64,000 bases of DNA from CAJQQY01 sp964564545 (GTDB taxonomy: Bacteria; Bacteroidota; Bacteroidia; Chitinophagales; Saprospiraceae). The stretch lies in NCBI GenBank assembly GCA_964564545.1, contig CAZMBP010000074.1:16052-80051 (forward strand). The letters run 5' to 3'. The notes under the pieces are model-generated. The model was not told the origin of the DNA. It saw only the letters and a list, made by a program, of their open reading frames with translations, and did no database searches. A program made the position numbers and the translations under genes. Below are positions 10,028-18,047 of the stretch, piece after piece; positions within the stretch are counted from its first letter, which is position 1, and every line of letters begins with the position of its first letter.

Positions 10028-10708
10028 TTACTCACCCAACTCAAATAATTGGCTATTCAAAAAAGCAACAAAATCTTTCACCGCTAATTGGGCTTCTTCA
10101 TTTTTTTGGGAAAAATCGATTTGGTCTTCTTTGAGAATATCCGGTTTTCGGATGAGAAGGGAAAGTTCGTTTTTTAGATAAAAATAATCTTGAGAATAAG
10201 ACGAGATAGCATATTCCAACTTCTCGCGAGAAGGGTTTTTAATGATACTTTTTGCTTTTGAAAAATAATAAGAAAAGTCAGCTAGCTTTTTTACAATTTC
10301 AGAAAACTGCTCATCATTAGTAAAGTCAGGATTTTCTACTTTTGATTTTAGCACCTGAATTATTGAAAATACCTTTACTGAGTCAACAGCCCCATGATGT
10401 CCTTCCCTTCTAGTTTTAAACTTATGTTGAAAAAAAAGCTCTAATGATGCTTTCACCTTTTTATTTTTTGAATTCAAATTTTCATTATCATACGAAAAAA
10501 TAAGCTTAGCTAGAGGCATATGACTTTTAAGTTCTTCACCTTCCAATAATTCAAAAACAGTAAAATCACTTTTATCCTCTTTTTGAAAAAATTCTATTGT
10601 ATGTAGCCTTTTCACTCTTTCAAGTTGTGTTTCAAAATCAATATCTTTTGATTTCTGACAACCAAATAACAATACAATTACAAATAATAAAAACCCTTTT
10701 TTTCTCAT
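10028..10708 (-). CDS. Lipoprotein of unknown function
   Basis: The 226-residue protein starts MRKKGFLLFVIVLLFGCQ, a lipoprotein signal with the lipidated Cys at residue 17. The mature part is charged and predicted mainly helical (many E, K, L, F), with no recognisable enzyme motif. It lies 12 nt downstream of the transglutaminase-like gene on the same strand, so the two are probably one operon. The function is unknown; the pairing suggests an envelope partner of the upstream product. Confidence 0.75.
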   Translation of the reverse strand: MRKKGFLLFVIVLLFGCQKSKDIDFETQLERVKRLHTIEFFQKEDKSDFTVFELLEGEELKSHMPLAKLIFSYDNENLNSKNKKVKASLELFFQHKFKTRREGHHGAVDSVKVFSIIQVLKSKVENPDFTNDEQFSEIVKKLADFSYYFSKAKSIIKNPSREKLEYAISSYSQDYFYLKNELSLLIRKPDILKEDQIDFSQKNEEAQLAVKDFVAFLNSQLFELGE

Positions 10709-10720
10709 AAAAATACTTTC

Positions 10721-11296
10721 TCAAATTTGGCTTAAAGCATAAATACAATCCTCTCGAATTTTCCAAACTTCCTCTAAGGAATACTTTAACTTATTTTGCA
10801 AAATCCACTTCCTTAAAAAATCATGATGCAATTCAACTTTGAAATCACTAATCTGATTTGGTCTTATTTCTTTTTCTAACAATAAACTTACAAAAGGGGA
10901 TTCTTCTGTTTCAACTTCTCGGGTAATATCAATTCTCTTATTTTCAAAAACCAAATAAGTATGAGCTTCCGGCATAAAGTCTAATTTATTTTTTCTCAAA
11001 ATCCCTCCTACTCCTGGCGTATTTTTTTCATTCATTTGGTATATCCCAATTACCAATTTTAATCCTTTAAAATTGTTTTCCAAAGCCAAAGCTGCTAAGA
11101 CTGCATGTTTTGTACTACAAACTCCACATTTTTCGGAAAAGACTAATTCCAAATTCTCCTTAGATGAATTTCTAGAATAGGGTAACCGAAAAATATAATC
11201 CAAAGCACCTTGAAAATCAACAATTCCCAATGATCGACATCTTTCAGAAAGTGGTGCTATTGCTTGAATTAAAAAATTAGGATTTTTCTCAATCAT
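10721..11296 (-). CDS. Transglutaminase-like (papain-fold) protein
   Basis: The 191-residue protein has the order of a transglutaminase-like Cys-His-Asp triad: KCGVCSTKHAVLAALA (Cys61 the likely nucleophile), then EAHTYLVF (His), then KRIDITRE (Asp). No signal peptide is seen, so it is probably cytoplasmic. The family includes peptidases and amidases as well as cross-linking enzymes; the substrate cannot be read from the sequence. It is first in a two-gene minus-strand unit with a lipoprotein 12 nt downstream. The ATG at 11296 is the only good start before the conserved region. Confidence 0.6.
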   Translation of the reverse strand: MIEKNPNFLIQAIAPLSERCRSLGIVDFQGALDYIFRLPYSRNSSKENLELVFSEKCGVCSTKHAVLAALALENNFKGLKLVIGIYQMNEKNTPGVGGILRKNKLDFMPEAHTYLVFENKRIDITREVETEESPFVSLLLEKEIRPNQISDFKVELHHDFLRKWILQNKLKYSLEEVWKIREDCIYALSQI

Positions 11297-11310
11297 TTGT
11301 TCTTTTTTCG

Positions 11311-11480
11311 TTGCTCAGGAATAGTACATTAATAAATTGACATTCTTGGGTAGTTTATTTTGTTTCTAGTTATTGCTTTGAGAGCATGAGTTTATCTGGA
11401 TAAATGATTGATTTCAAAGTAAAAACTAGGAGCAAAATAAGCAGTCAAGAATGTCAATTTATTCTTGAACTATTCCTCAA
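11311..11480. repeat. Imperfect 170-nt hairpin upstream of purC
   Basis: Left arm 11311-11382 and right arm 11412-11480 are imperfect reverse complements over about 70 nt, including AGGAATAGT, AATAAATTGACATTCTTG, TTATTTTG and CTAGTT blocks. The loop is about 29 nt. It separates the transglutaminase-like gene from purC and creates a false in-frame extension of purC from 11404. Confidence 0.7.
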
Positions 11481-11496
11481 TGAAGGTAAAAAACTT

Positions 11497-11504
11497 TACT
11501 TTTG
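11497..11504 (+). promoter_or_regulatory. Candidate -7 box for purC
   Basis: TACTTTTG matches the Bacteroidota TAnnTTTG consensus and lies 55 nt before the ATG at 11560. No clear TTTG -33 box is seen at the usual distance; that interval overlaps the preceding hairpin. Confidence 0.45.
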
Positions 11505-11559
11505 CAAAGTTTTAAAAATGAGTTTTTTTACTAAAAAGTATTTTAAGATAAATATTACT

Positions 11560-12513
11560 ATGACTTTAGAGCAACAGTCAATCAAGGCAACAAATTTCGA
11601 ATTTGAAAATCAAACAAACTTTTACAAAGGAAAGGTAAGAGATGTGTATACCATTCAAGATAAATTGGTGATGGTCGCTTCTGATCGAATTTCTGCCTTT
11701 GATCATGTTTTGCCACGAGCAATTCCATTCAAAGGACAAGTGTTGAATCAAATTGCTTTACACTTTTTGAATGCTACAAGCGATATCGTTACCAATTGGG
11801 TAGAAGCAACTCCTGATGCTAATGTTGCAGTTGGTATGGCTTGCGAACCTTTTAAAATTGAAATGGTCATTCGAGGCTATTGCGTTGGTCATGCCTGGCG
11901 AACTTACCGTTCAGGTGAGCGAGTACTTTGCGGAGTGACGATGCCAGAAGGGATGAAGGAAAACGATAAATTTCCAGAGCCAATTATCACGCCTGCGACT
12001 AAGGCAGAAGAAGGACATGATGAAGATATTTCGAGAGAAGAAATTATCAAACAAGGTATTGTGAGTGAAGAGGATTATGTTTTGTTAGAAAAATATACCC
12101 GCGAACTTTTTCAAAGAGGAACCGAAATGGCTGCTGAGCAAGGTTTAATTTTGGCAGATACAAAATATGAGTTTGGGAAAAAAGATGGTAAAATTATTTT
12201 GATCGATGAAATTCATACGCCTGATAGTTCTAGATATTTTTATGCTGATGGATTTGAGGAGCGACAAGCAAGTGGAGAAAAACAAAAACATTTGTCCAAA
12301 GAGTTTGTGCGAGAGTGGTTGATCGCAAATGGTTTCCAAGGATTGGAAGGACAAACGATGCCTGTAATGCCAGATGAATTTGTGCAAAGTGTTTCTGATC
12401 GCTACATTGAATTATTTGAAAATATTACTGGAAGAGATTTTGAAAAAGCGAATACGGAAAATATTACGGAGCGAATTTTCAAAAATACAGCCGAGTATCT
12501 GGCTAGCCAATAG
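11560..12513 (+). CDS. purC: Phosphoribosylaminoimidazole-succinocarboxamide synthase
   Basis: SAICAR synthase joins CAIR and aspartate using ATP in de novo purine synthesis in the cytoplasm. The 317-residue form matches the longer family type. Visible signatures are YKGKVRDVYTI near the N-terminus, SDRISAFDHVLP, the signature ITPATKAEEGHDEDIS and LADTKYEFG. The frame is open back to 11404, but those extra 52 residues lie within a hairpin repeat and upstream of a TAnnTTTG box; I therefore start at MTLEQQS, whose product begins as family members do. It is a single gene ended by a strong terminator. Confidence 0.95.
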   Translation: MTLEQQSIKATNFEFENQTNFYKGKVRDVYTIQDKLVMVASDRISAFDHVLPRAIPFKGQVLNQIALHFLNATSDIVTNWVEATPDANVAVGMACEPFKIEMVIRGYCVGHAWRTYRSGERVLCGVTMPEGMKENDKFPEPIITPATKAEEGHDEDISREEIIKQGIVSEEDYVLLEKYTRELFQRGTEMAAEQGLILADTKYEFGKKDGKIILIDEIHTPDSSRYFYADGFEERQASGEKQKHLSKEFVREWLIANGFQGLEGQTMPVMPDEFVQSVSDRYIELFENITGRDFEKANTENITERIFKNTAEYLASQ

Positions 12514-12588
12514 AATTTATTTATTATACGTTTTACGGCTCATCAAACAAATTTATTTTGAGCAATAATTAGTTATTCTTTTCTCTTC

Positions 12589-12630
12589 AAAATCCCGCTT
12601 TTTTGGTTTTTCAAAAAAGCGGGATTTTTT
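12589..12630 (+). terminator. purC terminator
   Basis: Arms AAATCCCGCTTTTTTG and CAAAAAAGCGGGATTT are followed by a T-run. Confidence 0.9.
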
Positions 12631-12769
12631 ATGCACATACAATTCAAAAAACCGAAAATAGATTTTTTTAGGTATTCTTTTTTGAAAAGAAAAATTGATA
12701 TTTATGTCTAATCACTTTGGAAAGTTTCAATTGTAAAACACTTCTTTTCATATACAAAATCCAGATATT

Positions 12770-14365
12770 ATGAAAAATTATTTTATACTCATCTCCTTTC
12801 TTTTCTCTTGTTTTAGCCTAATGGCGCAAGAAGGATTCACTACCAAAACTGTTACTGTTTTTAAAAACGATTCAGGTTTTTTTATGAAAAAAGGAACAAT
12901 TAAACCAAAACATAACCATCATATTTTCGACTTGGAAACAATGCCAAAAGCAGCTTATGGAACGTTTTGGTTGTCCAATCCAAACTTAATACGTTTGATT
13001 AGTTATGAGCAAAAAAGGACTTTGATAAGAGAAACCAAAGTTGAACATATTCCAAGTAGTAATCGTGAGTTTTTAAAAATAAACAAAGGAAAAAAAGTTA
13101 AGCTTTTTCTAAATCAAGATAAAATGTTTCAGGGAACAATTAAAGAAGTCTCAATTTCTTTAGTATTTCTCAAGCTTGAAAATGAAGAACTTTTGAGTCT
13201 ACCAACCGATGAAGTACAATACGCTATTTTACTTGAAGATTCTAACGGATTTAATATTACCGATCAATCTGACACGATTAAAACAAACCAACAAATCGTA
13301 GAATTACAATTTAAAAATAATCAGCCTCAAAATTTAGAGTTAGTTTATTTTCAAAACGGAATAGGATGGACACCTAGTTACAAAGTTGAACTTCAACCAA
13401 AATCAAAAGCCAAGATTACCATGCAAGCTGCACTTTCTAATCAAGCTGAAGACATGGAAAATGTAGATATTAATTTTGTGGTGGGTTACCCAAATATCAA
13501 ATATGCAAAAATATTAGATGTACTTTTTAATGATGCGAACATAGCTAGCTTGTTTAATCAAAATGGCCAAAATAATTATGTTCAGTTATTAGATCAGGCA
13601 CGGCGAGGTGGAGCGAATGTTTATAGCAATAGTTTATTTACTCCAAGTGGTGCTAATGATAATACTTTTTCAAATCCATCCAATATAAAAAGTATCGCTG
13701 AAGAGGATTTATATTTTTATAGCTTAAATAATATTTCTCTACCAAAAGGTGGAAAAGGTTATTTTTCAATTTTTGAGACGACTGTTCCTTACGAAGATTT
13801 ATATGAAGTTGATCTAGTTAAAAATCATAATAACTACTATGCGTATCAACCTGTTGATTATAAAGATGAATTCAGAAATAAAGTTTGGCATATTTTAGAA
13901 CTAGAAAATAAATCAAAACATGCCTGGACATCCGGTGCTGCAATGGTGGTAAAAAAAGATGGCGATGTCATTCGACCAATTAGTCAAGATGATTTGAATT
14001 ACACTCCTATGCAAGGAACAGGTAAATTAAAACTGACTATATCTCCTGATGTTTCTGTTAAAGATTATGAGAAAGAAAAAGAACGAAGTGTTCGCAAAAA
14101 AGAAAAAGATGGATATTATTATGAAGTAATTACTGTCTCAGGAGAGATCAATGTGCAAAATTTTAAATCAGAAAAAATTCAATTAAATATTAAGAAAACG
14201 GTTGTGGGAAATTTATTAAACTCAAATATTGATTGGCTTAAAAGTGCTCGAGTAAATATTCAGATCCCTTTAAATAAAATCAATGAAGTTTGTTGGGAAA
14301 TAAAACTAAAAGCTGGGGAGAAAAAAGTAATAGAATATGAATATGATGTTTATGTGAGAAGATAG
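12770..14365 (+). CDS. Exported DUF4139-domain protein
   Basis: The 531-residue protein has a signal peptide (cleavage likely after SLMAQ, about residue 20). The C-terminal two thirds (about 190-531) match DUF4139: GIGWTPSYKVEL, a beta-rich block with QAALSNQAEDM, FVVGYPN, and a closing IEYEYDVYVRR strand. DUF4139 proteins have no agreed biochemical role. Here the protein is probably periplasmic or outer-surface. A short domain at about 90-160 (GKKVKLFLNQDKMFQGTIKEVS) looks like a small beta-barrel insert. It is a single gene, convergent with the caspase gene across a shared terminator. Confidence 0.75.
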   Translation: MKNYFILISFLFSCFSLMAQEGFTTKTVTVFKNDSGFFMKKGTIKPKHNHHIFDLETMPKAAYGTFWLSNPNLIRLISYEQKRTLIRETKVEHIPSSNREFLKINKGKKVKLFLNQDKMFQGTIKEVSISLVFLKLENEELLSLPTDEVQYAILLEDSNGFNITDQSDTIKTNQQIVELQFKNNQPQNLELVYFQNGIGWTPSYKVELQPKSKAKITMQAALSNQAEDMENVDINFVVGYPNIKYAKILDVLFNDANIASLFNQNGQNNYVQLLDQARRGGANVYSNSLFTPSGANDNTFSNPSNIKSIAEEDLYFYSLNNISLPKGGKGYFSIFETTVPYEDLYEVDLVKNHNNYYAYQPVDYKDEFRNKVWHILELENKSKHAWTSGAAMVVKKDGDVIRPISQDDLNYTPMQGTGKLKLTISPDVSVKDYEKEKERSVRKKEKDGYYYEVITVSGEINVQNFKSEKIQLNIKKTVVGNLLNSNIDWLKSARVNIQIPLNKINEVCWEIKLKAGEKKVIEYEYDVYVRR

Positions 14366-14375
14366 TAATCAATAG

Positions 14376-14423
14376 AATAAAAAAAGGTTTTACTACCAAG
14401 AGTAGTAAAACCTTTTTTTTATT
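14376..14423. terminator. Bidirectional terminator
   Basis: Arms AATAAAAAAAGGTTTTACTA and its complement around a short loop, with a T-run on both strands, between two convergent genes. Confidence 0.9.
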
Positions 14424-14438
14424 CTAATAATTACCTTG

Positions 14439-15827
14439 TTACCGAACTACACTCACCGTCATTTTCCGATCAAAGGAACCTTTGATGACTGGCGATTGTC
14501 GATTCTCAGTATAGCTTTTTACATTCGAAGAAATAAAATCGAAGAGTTCAGTAACTGTTACAATCTTATCAATATTTCGATCTGCCTCTCCTTCTAATCC
14601 TCTAATTAAAAAGTGACTAAAAACTCCTTGTCGCAGTCCACTTGATTCCAATGAAATCTCTTCTAATTTTGAAGAAAGAATCAAAGCTGTTCCTGCATTC
14701 GATTGAGCTAAATTATTATAATAAGTATTAATCACTTTCTCATCCGAAAAATCAGTATCAGGACTTCCACCTTTCATAGCTAACCCACCTGAATGACAAG
14801 CATCAGCAATACATAATTTATATTTCGCAGGACTTTGTTTTAAAATCTCATTGATTTCATCATGAAATAATTTGTTATTATACCGATCAAAATCAATTGG
14901 TAAAAAACAATCTTTTAATCCATGACCGCTGTAATACATCAATACTAAATCATCTGGTCCAGCATTCATAAATAATTCGTTCATGGCTTTTTTGATATTC
15001 TTTCGAGTTGCTTCTTCATCGATTAACATTCGAATATTGTCATCTCGAAGTGCGCCACCTTCTGGACTTTTCAAAAATGCATACATTCTATAAGCATCAT
15101 CATCTGAGTATTTCAAAACAGGCATATGCGTGTAAGTTGAAATTCCAATGACTAGTGCATGAACTTTTATTTTAGCATTTTTTCTGATGTCTGCCAATGT
15201 TGAAATGGTTTGTTCAACAACTGGTTCTTCAGCAGGTATAAATGAAGCTTTAACTGGTTCTTCTTGACCAATGAAGGTTCCATCTTTCCAATATCCTTGA
15301 ATCGGAGAACCATCTGACAAATACAAAGTTCCATAACCATTAAAACTTCCCTCAGCCCATTGTCCTTCGAAAAATTCACGATTAGAATATTGACAAACTC
15401 CTTGTCCATGAGGCATTTCATCTCTGAAATATCCCGTGTATTTTGCATTGCCTTCATCGTAAATATAAGTTCCATGTCCGTTGATGCAATCGCCTTCGAT
15501 GCAACCTTCGACCTCTCCATATTTCACGCCGAAATATTCGCCATTGATCCACTCGCCCATTGTTTCTCCTCCATTGACATGATAAACAATCCCAGATCCA
15601 TGTTGGGTATTATTTTTAAACCCTCCAATGTATTTATCACCATTAGGAAAGCACCAAGCACCAAAACCATGGGTTTCACCCTTAGCAAAAGTACCTTCGT
15701 ACATACTTCCATCTAGGTAGGAAAAAATGCCCTCACCATTATAGCAATCGCCTTGAATACATTGTGAAAAACTTGGAATGGCGTAGATTAGTAACACCGC
15801 CATGGTGCTCATTAAGTAACTTCTCAT
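14439..15827 (-). CDS. Exported MORN-repeat / caspase-like (C14) protein
   Basis: The 462-residue protein has a signal peptide (about 1-21, ending PSFSQ). Residues ~25-190 hold at least six MORN-type repeats (YEGTFAKGETHGFG, YIGGFKNNTQHGSG, YTGYFRDEMPHGQG, FEGQWAEGSFNGYG and others). Residues ~220-460 are a caspase-fold peptidase: strand HALVIGIS, His302 in YYSGHG, Cys344 in DACHSGG. Both catalytic residues are present, so it should be active against Arg/Lys or Asp sites; specificity is not readable. MORN repeats often bind lipids or partner proteins, so they may tether the protease. It is a single gene. Exported metacaspase-like proteins are typical of large Bacteroidota genomes, but a physiological role is not established here. 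Confidence 0.9.
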   Translation of the reverse strand: MRSYLMSTMAVLLIYAIPSFSQCIQGDCYNGEGIFSYLDGSMYEGTFAKGETHGFGAWCFPNGDKYIGGFKNNTQHGSGIVYHVNGGETMGEWINGEYFGVKYGEVEGCIEGDCINGHGTYIYDEGNAKYTGYFRDEMPHGQGVCQYSNREFFEGQWAEGSFNGYGTLYLSDGSPIQGYWKDGTFIGQEEPVKASFIPAEEPVVEQTISTLADIRKNAKIKVHALVIGISTYTHMPVLKYSDDDAYRMYAFLKSPEGGALRDDNIRMLIDEEATRKNIKKAMNELFMNAGPDDLVLMYYSGHGLKDCFLPIDFDRYNNKLFHDEINEILKQSPAKYKLCIADACHSGGLAMKGGSPDTDFSDEKVINTYYNNLAQSNAGTALILSSKLEEISLESSGLRQGVFSHFLIRGLEGEADRNIDKIVTVTELFDFISSNVKSYTENRQSPVIKGSFDRKMTVSVVR

Positions 15828-15944
15828 AGTGTAAAAAATTTTAAGAAGACTTGAATCGGTGGGAGGGAAAAATCCTTGTCTCGAGGTAATTTATTTAAAT
15901 ATGTTATTTACCATATATCAAATACATTACCAACTTTTTCAATT

Positions 15945-15986
15945 TAATAAAAAAACCTATATCTCTACTTTGAGATATAGGTTTTC
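15945..15986 (-). terminator. Terminator of the rhodanese gene
   Basis: Perfect 14-nt arms AAAACCTATATCTC/GAGATATAGGTTTT; on the minus strand followed by TTTTTTATT. Confidence 0.85.
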
Positions 15987-16061
15987 CCTATAATTTTAAC
16001 ATTTATATTTTTTCTCTAAAAACTTATAACAATACAATTACGTGGTTTATTAAAGTCACTT

Positions 16062-16586
16062 CTACCACACTTTTTCAGCTTTCCCATCTTCTACCCATTT
16101 GCTCCAGCGTTTATTATAAGTGTGTAATTTTTCAGTTATTTTTTCATTCTTGTCAACAATCTCATTTCCTTGATTCACCCATTCGAAAATACTTCCGTAA
16201 AGATTGTAGACATTTTTAAACCCCATTCCTTTAAGCTTTTCTCCTACTTTCTCACTTCGATAACCGATAGAACAATACACTACAATTTGCTCATCTTTAT
16301 CAATTCCTGTGAGAGCGGCCTCGTCAATTTTTTTATATCCAATCCGTTTTGCCCCTTTAATATGACTGACGTCAAATTCACTTTGAGGTCGAGCATCAAG
16401 TAAGATTACATCTTCTTGCATTTCTACCAATTCATCTACGCCCATTACTGGAATAGAAAAATTGATTGTTTTTGATATCTTTTTATCAAACTCTTCACTA
16501 TTTACTTTTGGTCGATTGCCTGGAGCCTGAGCACAACTGATGGTTGTCAAAAGTAAAAAGCACAATAAGGATAAGGAATATTTCAT
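16062..16586 (-). CDS. Rhodanese-domain lipoprotein
   Basis: The 174-residue protein has a lipoprotein signal (LLTTISCAQ; Cys about residue 18). A rhodanese domain spans about 45-145: ILLDARPQSEFDVSHIKGA, then the active-site loop VVYCSIGYRSEKV with the persulfide-forming Cys, then LYGSIFEW. It is expected to act as a sulfurtransferase or sulfur/thiol carrier on the periplasmic side. The ~30-residue C-terminal tail is basic and Trp-rich. It is a single gene flanked by terminators. The substrate is unknown. Confidence 0.88.
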   Translation of the reverse strand: MKYSLSLLCFLLLTTISCAQAPGNRPKVNSEEFDKKISKTINFSIPVMGVDELVEMQEDVILLDARPQSEFDVSHIKGAKRIGYKKIDEAALTGIDKDEQIVVYCSIGYRSEKVGEKLKGMGFKNVYNLYGSIFEWVNQGNEIVDKNEKITEKLHTYNKRWSKWVEDGKAEKVW

Positions 16587-16611
16587 GTTATTTTTATTTC
16601 AAAAATAAATT

Positions 16612-16659
16612 AAAAAAGGCAGATATACCAGTTATAAAACTGTTGATCTGCCTTTTTTG
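16612..16659 (-). terminator. Terminator-like hairpin after the homogentisate dioxygenase gene
   Basis: AAAAAAGGCAGAT pairs with ATCTGCCTTTTTT, with an inner CAGTT/AACTG pairing. It can act for the minus-strand gene that ends at 16746. Confidence 0.75.
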
Positions 16660-16670
16660 TTTTGTGTAAA

Positions 16671-16744
16671 ACGACTTTCTAAGTCGTTAACAGTACTACG
16701 ATTTTTCAAATCGTAGATTATGATTTTGCGATTTGGAAAATCGT
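16671..16744. repeat. Three 17-nt palindromes in tandem
   Basis: ACGACTTTCTAAGTCGT (16671-16687), ACGATTTTTCAAATCGT (16698-16714) and GCGATTTGGAAAATCGT (16728-16744) share length and a CGA(C/T)T...A(A/G)TCG design. The third abuts the stop codon (16746-16748) of the dioxygenase gene. Related units occur at 47049-47162 and 60910-60927. Confidence 0.75.
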
Positions 16745-16745
16745 T

Positions 16746-17900
16746 TTACGTTAGCCAACTTTGATAATAATCTCCATCTTCGATTCCTGCAGCATATTCC
16801 GTCATTAAAAGTGGAGCAAAAGTATCTACCATTACCGCTAATTCCCCTGTTTCTTTTTTTCCAATACTTTTCTCTACCGTTCCAGGATGCGGTCCGTGAG
16901 GAATTCCACCAGGATGTAAAGTAATCATTCCTCGCTCTACATGACTTCGACTCATAAAGTCTCCATCCACATAATATAACACTTCATCACTATCAATATT
17001 ACTATGATTATAAGGTGCTGGAATTCCATCTGGATGATAATCATACAGCCGAGGAACAAATGAACAAATCACAAATCCACTTGCTGCAAAAGTTTGGTGA
17101 ATAGGAGGTGGCAAATGTACTCGTCCAGTAATTGGTTCAAATTCATGAATGGAAAATGCATAGGGATAAACATATCCATCCCAGCCAACTACGTCAAATG
17201 GATGACTCAAGTAATGATATGGATAAATATTGTCCTGCTTTTTGATATACATCAAAAAGTCTCCTTTTTCGTCGTGAGTTTCTAATGTTTCTGGCTTGCG
17301 AATATCTCTTTCACAGAAAGGAGAATGCTCCATCAACTGTCCAAAATTATTTCGGTACCGTTTGGGAGTTGTGATTGGACCAGTCGATTCTACGATAAGC
17401 AATCGATTATCTTCTGATTCAAAATGCAACTGATAAATCGTTCCTCTTGGCACAACTAAATAATCTCCATAACCAAAAGTAATATTTCCATACATTGTCT
17501 TTAACACTCCTGAACCTTCATGAATAAAAATCACTTCGTCTGCATCTGCATTTTTGAAGTAATAATCAGTCATGCTTTTTTTAGGCGCAGACAAAACAAT
17601 TTTGCAATCATTATTCACCAAGACTGGCTTTCGGCTTTTCAAATAGTCATCCTCTGGAGCTACGTTAAAACCTTTAAGGCTTCGATGTTTTAATTGTTTA
17701 TCATGAATTAATTTTGGAGCGACAGAGTAAGGTTCTCCAACTTGAACAATTTGTGTTGGCGGATTGCAATGATAAAGCAACGAGGCTAAATCATCAAATC
17801 CTACCGTCGAAAATAATTGCTCATGATACAATTCACCATTTGGTTTGCGAAACTGTGTGTGTCTTTTTTTGGGAATATTTCCTAAACTATAATAATGCAT
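16746..17900 (-). CDS. hmgA: Homogentisate 1,2-dioxygenase
   Basis: The 384-residue protein matches the Bacteroidota form of homogentisate dioxygenase, the ring-opening step of tyrosine/phenylalanine breakdown (homogentisate to maleylacetoacetate, Fe(II)-dependent, cytoplasmic). Conserved blocks are RKPNGELYHEQLF, HPFDVVGWDGYVYPYAFSI, HLPPPIHQTF and CSFVPRLYDYHP. Iron ligands are expected around NHSNIDSDEV (His299 with Glu306 or Asp305) and GGIPHGPH (His335). It is a lone gene, without the neighbouring hydrolase or isomerase. The last codon and stop adjoin a palindromic repeat. A small palindrome TAGTTGTTATGGCAACTA lies about 45 nt upstream of the start and could be an operator. Confidence 0.88.
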   Translation of the reverse strand: MHYYSLGNIPKKRHTQFRKPNGELYHEQLFSTVGFDDLASLLYHCNPPTQIVQVGEPYSVAPKLIHDKQLKHRSLKGFNVAPEDDYLKSRKPVLVNNDCKIVLSAPKKSMTDYYFKNADADEVIFIHEGSGVLKTMYGNITFGYGDYLVVPRGTIYQLHFESEDNRLLIVESTGPITTPKRYRNNFGQLMEHSPFCERDIRKPETLETHDEKGDFLMYIKKQDNIYPYHYLSHPFDVVGWDGYVYPYAFSIHEFEPITGRVHLPPPIHQTFAASGFVICSFVPRLYDYHPDGIPAPYNHSNIDSDEVLYYVDGDFMSRSHVERGMITLHPGGIPHGPHPGTVEKSIGKKETGELAVMVDTFAPLLMTEYAAGIEDGDYYQSWLT

Positions 17901-17975
17901 TTTATATGTTTTAAATCGTGTTATTGAAGTTGATTATAAAAATAGTTGTTATGGCAACTAAATTTTCATCAAATA

Positions 17976-18018
17976 TAAAAAAAAGCTCATTGTGAATTGT
18001 TCACAATGAGCTTTTTTT
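17976..18018 (-). terminator. Terminator of the Lys-tract protein gene
   Basis: Arms AAAAGCTCATTGTGAA and TTCACAATGAGCTTTT with a 3-nt loop, bordered by A/T runs on both sides; it follows the gene ending at 18048. Confidence 0.9.
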
Positions 18019-18047
18019 GTAAATGACTTTTATTATTTATTTTTCCA

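Noticed and set aside
11404..11559. 52-residue N-terminal extension of PurC
   Set aside because: The DNA is the arm of a hairpin and the promoter box; family members begin close to MTLEQQS.
16612..16752. Insertion-sequence end
   Set aside because: Palindromes are present, but there is no transposase, no target duplication and no long terminal repeat pair.
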